A stretch of DNA of 26,596 nt from Clostridiaceae bacterium AF10-41 (lineage in GTDB: Bacteria > Bacillota > Clostridia > Clostridiales > Clostridiaceae). Under the pieces are notes generated by a model, which was given only the letters and a program-made list of their open reading frames with translations, was not told the origin of the DNA and made no database searches. Both the position numbers and the translations under genes were made by a program. Position 1 is the first letter of the stretch. Each line of letters starts with the position of its first letter. Location of the stretch: positions 1-26,596 of the forward strand of contig JAQCTH010000050.1 in NCBI GenBank assembly GCA_027686065.1. The letters run 5' to 3'. This document shows positions 21,558-26,596 of this stretch, piece after piece.

Positions 21558-24392
21558 TTATTGAGTTCTGCTTAGTAGCTCTCTAAGATTATCTTTAACT
21601 GCTTTATAAACTATTCCACCAACTTGTACTATACTATTAGTGGTCTTACTGCTTAAAACTTGTTTTTGATTATAAGTTAATAAAGAATCTGATATTACTA
21701 CTGGTGATTCATTAAGTGATGCTACTGGTCCTGCTGTTAATGCATCTGCTAATAGTGTTCCTTCTGTTACATAAACTTTTTCTGTAATGTTTCCATAGAA
21801 TCTTTCTATTACCTTAGCATTTGTTTCGTACCTATCAATACCACCTAATCTATTGCCTGATATATCTTGCTTAGTCATTCCATTGATTTGGTTTAGTACG
21901 TTATCACCAACTACTCCACTTCCTCCTATTATAAATGCATTATTTAAATCTTCTGATTTAAGCCAAGCATTTACATCATTTGGAATAACAGTATTATCAA
22001 CAAGTATTATAGGCATCCTATCTCTTCCTGAAACAGGAGCAATAGATAGTGCATCTGGTCCACCATATCCATTAGCAACCACAATATTTTCTACATCATA
22101 TAGATTTTCATCAATATACTTAGCAACTTGTAGTGCTGTCTCGTATCTATCTAATCCACCAAGTCTTGTAATCTTAGTAATTCCTAAATTACGTAATTGG
22201 TTTTCAATAGCTGGAGTTACAACTCCAGTTCCACCTACTATAATAACATTTTTTGCACCAAGTCTCTTTATCTCATTTTGAGTTACTGATGGTATTTTAT
22301 TATAATCAACTAATAATAAAGGTCCCTTATGATAAGATGCAATAGGTGTTGCTGTTAATCCATCTGGTATAGCATATCCATCTGAAATAACAATAGTTTC
22401 TGCTGAATTAAATGAACTTTTACTTAGCTCTACAGCTGTTTCATATCTATCTGATCCAAACTTAGCTTCAACTGGTGGTGTAAATACATTTATTAAACTA
22501 ATATTACCTGAGTTTATATATCCTCTATCATTCCAATTATAGTTACCGTGGTATTTATTGTCTGCTCCACCTTTACCTACTGGCGTATTTCTTTCTGGAT
22601 ATATTTGATAATATTTTTGTCCGTCTATAGTAACTTGTTGAAGGTCTGATATTACAAATGGAGTATTCATATATGCACCATATTGATTAGTATCATTAGT
22701 AACATTATATAATAATGTACCATCACCCTTTATTACAATATTATTTGATCTTGCCATTCCAATTTGATTAGCATTGGTATCTTTTAGGCTTCCACCTGAT
22801 AAATACTTATCTACATCATAAGCAAAGCTTGCTGCTTTTTCTCCCCAGAAAGGATCTGAAGCATATTTTACATTTGCTCCTCTATTTTTATTTCCAAGGA
22901 ATCCTCCAAAGTATCTCCAATCTGCAGGATCTGCATATCCTCTTGAAATATAGTTTCTAGTAAAATCTACTAATGAATCAGATGGACTTGCAAATGTAGA
23001 TGCTGATTCGCCTGGAGCTGAATCATAAGCTTTTAACCCAAATAAGTTGTTTTTAGTTAAAGCAATTTCTGATACACCCTTTGCAGATTCATTCATTGCT
23101 ATACTTAGTGCTAAAAGAGCATTAACACCATAAATTTCTTCACAATTTTTAAAAGCTTGTCCTAAATTTCTAAGCTTTGAATTTGATGCAGTATTATTAT
23201 TTATATAATTGTTTAAATCATCTGCTGAATAGATTGTCTTACTTCTAAATGGTAAGTTTCCATAATATAAATAATGTGGATTACTAGCATTAACTGAATT
23301 ACTTCTAACTCCTGACTTATAATCATTGATAACAGTATTTAATGCTGCTTCCATGTTACTTCCATCATAGAAATAAATCCCATCATAACTTAAGTACTTA
23401 ACACCTTCTCTTAAATATGATGGTGCCTTTCCTAAAACCCTTGTGAATCCTGTAACCCCTGTTAAATCATAACTTATGAAATGATTTAAATTACCGCTTG
23501 AAACACTATAGTAACTTGGGTTTTTAACTTGATTTAATGGTACTACTATCATGTCATATGTTCCAGATGCAGTATTATTATTTATCCATCCGTCATAACC
23601 ATTTATCATAACCTTCGCTGATGTACCACTTATATCTAATATTGGTGCATCGTCCATGTATCCTGGATTAACATACGTAAAAGCATTAGTTAGTTGAGGT
23701 TCTTTATACATATTTACAGTTCCACTGATAATTGAATTATTACTATATTTTATTATTCTTGCCATTTGATTTGTTGAATAAACAACTTGTCCAGAATAAT
23801 TTATTACTGCTGGTAATTGTGTTGCTTGTAAAGATTGCTCTGGCATATTATTAGCTGCATCTACTGCTTCTGATAAGTTTTCATAAGCATCTACAAACTC
23901 AAAACTTCCATCTGAATTAGCTATTGTTAATTCATATGGCATATCAGTCATTGGTTCTAAAACTTCTAAGTTTTCTAAAGCTTCTTGCTTTAATTTAAAT
24001 TCTTCTCTATCAATTTCTTCTTGTGATGTTACTGAAAAGCTCCTTACTCTAGTATTTATAGCCTTTCTTTTTCCGTACTTAGTACCTTTAAGAGAATCAC
24101 TAGAACCATCAGTTGAGTTATTGGTAGATTGTTCTGTATTTTCTATCTTTTCTTGAACTTGCCCACTATCCTCTTTATTTTCTAATTCTTCAGTCTTATT
24201 AGTTTCCTCTGTAAGTGAATCCTCTTGCTTACTATTAGTTTTTTCTGTAACTGAATCTTCTTGCTTACTATTAGTTTCTTCAATAACTATATTATTTGTA
24301 TTGTTTGTTACTGCTTTCGCACTTACGTTTGGTACTATAAATGCTACTAATAATAATTGCGCCACTATCTTTTTTATTTTCCTTAATGACAC
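21558..24392 (-). CDS. Secreted N-acetylglucosaminidase-type autolysin with three CWB2 cell-wall-binding repeats
   Basis: The 944-residue protein starts at a GTG (24392) placed seven bases after GGGGAGG. Longer in-frame TTG starts would put the ribosome site inside the frame. A signal peptide (LRKIKKIVAQLLLVAFIVPNVSA) is followed by an acidic, low-complexity linker with 12-residue repeats (about 38-73) and a region of unknown fold. A glucosaminidase domain (about 390-535) has the catalytic glutamate in LSIAMNESAKGVSEIALTKNN and the NLFGLKAYD motif. After an SH3-like stretch, the last 300 residues form three CWB2 repeats, each with a GSDRYETA/GGLDRYETA/GGIDRYETN start and an IIVGG/FIIGG strand. 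CWB2 binds anionic wall polymers, so the nearby dlt genes could modulate its attachment. It probably trims peptidoglycan glycan strands. Confidence 0.92.
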   Translation of the reverse strand: MSLRKIKKIVAQLLLVAFIVPNVSAKAVTNNTNNIVIEETNSKQEDSVTEKTNSKQEDSLTEETNKTEELENKEDSGQVQEKIENTEQSTNNSTDGSSDSLKGTKYGKRKAINTRVRSFSVTSQEEIDREEFKLKQEALENLEVLEPMTDMPYELTIANSDGSFEFVDAYENLSEAVDAANNMPEQSLQATQLPAVINYSGQVVYSTNQMARIIKYSNNSIISGTVNMYKEPQLTNAFTYVNPGYMDDAPILDISGTSAKVMINGYDGWINNNTASGTYDMIVVPLNQVKNPSYYSVSSGNLNHFISYDLTGVTGFTRVLGKAPSYLREGVKYLSYDGIYFYDGSNMEAALNTVINDYKSGVRSNSVNASNPHYLYYGNLPFRSKTIYSADDLNNYINNNTASNSKLRNLGQAFKNCEEIYGVNALLALSIAMNESAKGVSEIALTKNNLFGLKAYDSAPGESASTFASPSDSLVDFTRNYISRGYADPADWRYFGGFLGNKNRGANVKYASDPFWGEKAASFAYDVDKYLSGGSLKDTNANQIGMARSNNIVIKGDGTLLYNVTNDTNQYGAYMNTPFVISDLQQVTIDGQKYYQIYPERNTPVGKGGADNKYHGNYNWNDRGYINSGNISLINVFTPPVEAKFGSDRYETAVELSKSSFNSAETIVISDGYAIPDGLTATPIASYHKGPLLLVDYNKIPSVTQNEIKRLGAKNVIIVGGTGVVTPAIENQLRNLGITKITRLGGLDRYETALQVAKYIDENLYDVENIVVANGYGGPDALSIAPVSGRDRMPIILVDNTVIPNDVNAWLKSEDLNNAFIIGGSGVVGDNVLNQINGMTKQDISGNRLGGIDRYETNAKVIERFYGNITEKVYVTEGTLLADALTAGPVASLNESPVVISDSLLTYNQKQVLSSKTTNSIVQVGGIVYKAVKDNLRELLSRTQ
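24195..24290 (-). repeat. Three 36-bp tandem repeats in the autolysin linker
   Basis: TTAGTTT recurs at 24199, 24235 and 24271, a period of 36 bases. The encoded units are EETNSKQEDSVT, EKTNSKQEDSLT and a diverged EETNKTEELENK. The in-frame period suggests length variation of the linker by slippage or recombination. Confidence 0.85.
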
Positions 24393-24415
24393 ATACTCAC
24401 CTCCCCTTCCAATAT

Positions 24416-24444
24416 AGAATAGCAACTTTATATGATTTTTTCAA
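24416..24444 (-). promoter_or_regulatory. Promoter of the CWB2 autolysin gene
   Basis: TTGAAA (24444-24439) and TATTCT (24421-24416) on the minus strand are 17 bases apart, and TGC just before the -10 makes it an extended -10. The start would leave a leader of under 20 bases holding GGAGG, which fits the GTG start at 24392. Confidence 0.6.
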
Positions 24445-24497
24445 CCGATATGGAGTAATTATAATATTTTATATAGATATTTTTAATATTTGTAAAA

Positions 24498-24543
24498 AAA
24501 AAGATACAATTAATGATAATATTCTCATTAATTGTATCTTTTT
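24498..24543 (-). terminator. Terminator downstream of prfC
   Basis: AAGATACAATTAATGA (24501-24516) and TCATTAATTGTATCTT (24525-24540) form a perfect 16-bp stem with an eight-base loop, flanked by A and T runs. On the minus strand nine T residues follow. It lies about 135 bases after the prfC stop. The sequence between holds no visible gene. Confidence 0.9.
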
Positions 24544-24677
24544 AAATATAATATATATTATATTTAAATAATTCTCTCTATATACTATATTCAAAAACTT
24601 ATTGCTTAAAAGCCAATTATCGTTAACTACCAATAAAAAGCAGAAGTAAATTGTACCTTATTTACTATAAAGTAATT

Positions 24678-26273
24678 CTACTCTTCACTTTTACCAACAC
24701 CAGATAATATTAATCCTTTGTTGTGATCTAATGCCCAGCTAATACCCCAGTCATTTTGGAATATAAGTATATTTCTATCTTTAAAGTCTTTAACTTTTTT
24801 AGTATCTGAAGTTAAGTTTAACTTATCCATATCAATATCTTTATTTTCTATCCATCTTACATATCTAAATGAAAGTCTATCCATCTTAATATCAACGTTG
24901 TATTCATTTTTTAGTCTGTATTCTAAAACTTCAAATTGAAGTACACCTACAACTCCAACTATTATTTCTTCCATTCCTATAAATAGTTCCCTAAATACTT
25001 GGATTGCCCCTTCTTGAGCTATTTGTGTAACACCTTTTACGAATTGCTTTCTTTTCATTGTATCTACTGGTCTTACTCTTGCAAAGTGTTCTGGTGCAAA
25101 GGTTGGAATACCTTCGAATTTAAATTTCTTTGATGGGGCACATAAAGTGTCTCCTATTGAGAATATACCTGGATCAAATACTCCAATTATATCTCCTGCA
25201 TATGCTTCTTCAACTATTTCTCTATCTTGAGCCATAAATTGTTGTGGTTGTGCAAGTTTAATCTTCTTACCACCTTGCATATGATAAACATCTTCACCTT
25301 TTTCAAATTTACCTGAGCAAATTCTCATGAATGCAATTCTGTCTCTGTGAGCCTTATTCATATTTGCTTGAATTTTGAATACAAAAGCAGAGAAGTTTTT
25401 ATCAAATGGATCTATTTCTCCTATGCTTGAGTTTCTTGGTAATGGTGCAGAAGTCATTTCTAAGAAGTGCTCTAAGAATGGTTCAACACCAAAGTTTGTT
25501 AAAGCTGATCCAAAGAATACTGGTGTTAATTCTCCTGATTTTACTTTTTCTATGTGTAAATCATCTCCAGCTATATCTAAAAGCTCTATATCTTCCATTA
25601 ACTTATCATGAAGAGCTTCCCCTAGTATTTCTCTAAATCTTGGGTCATCTACTGAGCCTTCAACTGCCTCTACTGCATTTTGCCCATGATTTCCTGCTGA
25701 AAAGGCTATAATTCTATTGTTATCTCTTTCATAAACACCTTTAAATTCTTTACCAGAACCTATTGGCCAGTTCATTGGATATGTTTTTATTCCAAGTTCA
25801 TTTTCTATTTCTTCTAATAATCCAAATGGATCTTTTGATTCTCTATCCATCTTATTTATAAATGTAAATATAGGCATTTCTCTAAGAGATGCAACATGGA
25901 ATAGCTTTCTTGTTTGATCTTCTATACCCTTTGCTCCATCTACTACCATTACAGCACTATCTGCTGCCATAAGAGTTCTATATGTATCTTCTGAGAAGTC
26001 TTGGTGCCCTGGTGTATCTAATATGTTTATACAATGTCCTCTATAATTAAATTGCATTACTGAGGAAGTAACTGAAATCCCTCTTTGCTTTTCTATTTCC
26101 ATCCAGTCTGATACTGCATGTGTAGAAGCCTTTCTTGCTTTAACTGAACCTGCAAGTCTTATTGCTCCTCCATATAGTAAGAACTTTTCTGTTAATGTTG
26201 TTTTACCTGCATCTGGATGGGATATAATAGCAAAGGTTCTTCTTTTTTCTATTTCATTTATGTAATCTGCCAA
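24678..26273 (-). CDS. prfC: Peptide chain release factor 3
   Basis: This translational GTPase recycles RF1 and RF2 after peptide release. The GTPase motifs are ISHPDAGKTTLTEKFL (G1), ILDTPGHQDFSEDTYR (G3) and FINKMDRE (G4). Further RF3 marks are RGISVTSSVMQF and the C-terminal RF3 domain with VGVLQFEVLEYRLKNEYNVDI. I choose the TTG at 26273, giving 531 residues as in other RF3 proteins, because AAGGAGGA (26288-26281) lies seven bases upstream. The in-frame ATG at 26309 lies in the palindrome and would add 12 non-conserved residues that translate the ribosome site itself. It is a single gene with its own promoter and terminator. Confidence 0.96.
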   Translation of the reverse strand: MADYINEIEKRRTFAIISHPDAGKTTLTEKFLLYGGAIRLAGSVKARKASTHAVSDWMEIEKQRGISVTSSVMQFNYRGHCINILDTPGHQDFSEDTYRTLMAADSAVMVVDGAKGIEDQTRKLFHVASLREMPIFTFINKMDRESKDPFGLLEEIENELGIKTYPMNWPIGSGKEFKGVYERDNNRIIAFSAGNHGQNAVEAVEGSVDDPRFREILGEALHDKLMEDIELLDIAGDDLHIEKVKSGELTPVFFGSALTNFGVEPFLEHFLEMTSAPLPRNSSIGEIDPFDKNFSAFVFKIQANMNKAHRDRIAFMRICSGKFEKGEDVYHMQGGKKIKLAQPQQFMAQDREIVEEAYAGDIIGVFDPGIFSIGDTLCAPSKKFKFEGIPTFAPEHFARVRPVDTMKRKQFVKGVTQIAQEGAIQVFRELFIGMEEIIVGVVGVLQFEVLEYRLKNEYNVDIKMDRLSFRYVRWIENKDIDMDKLNLTSDTKKVKDFKDRNILIFQNDWGISWALDHNKGLILSGVGKSEE

Positions 26274-26301
26274 AGTAGCTTCCTCCTTAAAATTAAGTTT
26301 T

Positions 26302-26460
26302 AGGCACATGAAAATAAATAATAAACCAAAGATGCGACGAATATTTTGTGTAAGACAAGGAAGTAAATTTGCAGATACTGGTAGTTATCTAAAAATTTAC
26401 TGACGCAGTATTACGCAAAATAGGCTAGCATACTGGTCTATTATTTATTTGATTGTGCCT
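26302..26460. repeat. 159-bp imperfect palindrome in the prfC leader
   Basis: The outer ends AGGCACA (from 26302) and TGTGCCT (to 26460) are followed inward by AAATAAATAATA-ACCA matching perfectly in both arms, then TATTTTG(T/C)GTAA and GTAAATTT blocks. Roughly three quarters of about 75 positions pair, and the apex is AGATA...TATCT near 26373-26390. It can fold into one long hairpin on either strand. It sits between a likely prfC promoter (26484-26512) and the prfC ribosome site. It could be a MITE-like element or a structured leader RNA. No open reading frame lies in it. Confidence 0.8.
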
Positions 26461-26483
26461 TATCTCTATTTCTCTAGTTATTC

Positions 26484-26512
26484 ATTATACCCTAAAGTTT
26501 AATAATTTAAAA
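26484..26512 (-). promoter_or_regulatory. Probable prfC promoter
   Basis: A perfect TATAAT (26489-26484) lies on the minus strand, with TTTTAA (26512-26507) 17 bases upstream as a weak -35. A transcript from here would carry the whole 159-bp palindrome in a leader of about 200 bases. Confidence 0.5.
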
Positions 26513-26526
26513 TGAAAATTTTTGCA

Positions 26527-26545
26527 TAAATTGCGAAGCAATTTA
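26527..26545. other. Small perfect hairpin at the window end
   Basis: TAAATTGC (26527-26534) and GCAATTTA (26538-26545) pair around a GAA loop. There is no T-tract beyond the T-rich flank, and it directly precedes the heptamer array at 26549. Confidence 0.45.
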
Positions 26546-26548
26546 TTT

Positions 26549-26580
26549 AGTTCACAGTGTACAATTCACAGTTTGCAGTT
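26549..26580 (+). repeat. Fourth heptamer array
   Basis: Read in sevens from 26549: agttcac, agtgtac, aattcac, agtttgc, with a partial fifth copy. It has the same GTTCACA-type core and orientation as the array at 1927-1992, 24 kb away, so the repeat family is dispersed. The window ends before its full extent can be seen. Confidence 0.75.
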
Positions 26581-26596
26581 TTTGGAATAAAGTAAC

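Noticed and set aside
26274..26309. Twelve-residue N-terminal extension of RF3 from an upstream ATG
   Set aside because: It translates the AAGGAGGA ribosome site and part of the palindrome. The TTG at 26273 gives the normal RF3 length and start.

Overview
The window is very AT-rich, with strong Shine-Dalgarno sites (AGGAGG, GGGGGA), frequent TTG starts, a CWB2-anchored autolysin and a dltD-first teichoic acid D-alanylation operon. This points to a Clostridium sensu stricto-type anaerobic Firmicute. I do not commit to a species. No tRNA, rRNA, CRISPR array or intact transposon was seen.

Left accessory part (1-3450): a CpsB/YwqE-type phosphatase homologue that has lost its metal-binding histidines (minus strand), a small sigma-70-like factor (plus), a four-helix-bundle (S23/TIGR02436) protein (plus), and a second small sigma-like factor (minus). 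The four-helix gene lies between two arrays of about 7-bp repeats in opposite orientation, CAGTTCA on the left and TGAACTG on the right. The arrays run into or touch the 3' ends of the two convergent sigma genes. The second sigma gene has a near-consensus LexA/SOS box on an extended -10 promoter. Further heptamer arrays lie at 3391-3446 and at the right edge (26549-26580), so the repeat family is dispersed.

Central part (3497-15461): a Cof-type HAD phosphatase converges on a long minus-strand operon of ascorbate (ula) type. In transcription order it reads ulaG lactonase, PTS IIA, ulaA (IIC), ulaB (IIB), a seven-bladed-propeller protein of unknown function, ulaF, ulaE, split transketolase (two subunits) and a TalC-type transaldolase. 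This would carry imported, phosphorylated ascorbate to xylulose 5-phosphate and on into glycolytic intermediates. UlaD, the 3-keto-L-gulonate-6-phosphate decarboxylase, is absent, and an uncharacterised His-rich propeller occupies the operon. The ulaA-ulaB gap holds a three-stem structured element. A divergent plus-strand pair encodes a membrane/TPR-like protein and a DeoR-type repressor, whose promoter carries TGTTCTTTT repeats.

Right part (15570-24500): the dlt operon in the order dltD-dltX-dltA-dltB-dltC (minus). The 39-codon dltX is easily missed. Upstream lie a DegT/DnrJ aminotransferase and a large secreted glucosaminidase with three CWB2 repeats, so this part is devoted to the cell envelope.

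Right end (24678-26596): prfC (RF3) with a TTG start, preceded by a 159-bp imperfect palindrome between its probable promoter and its ribosome binding site.
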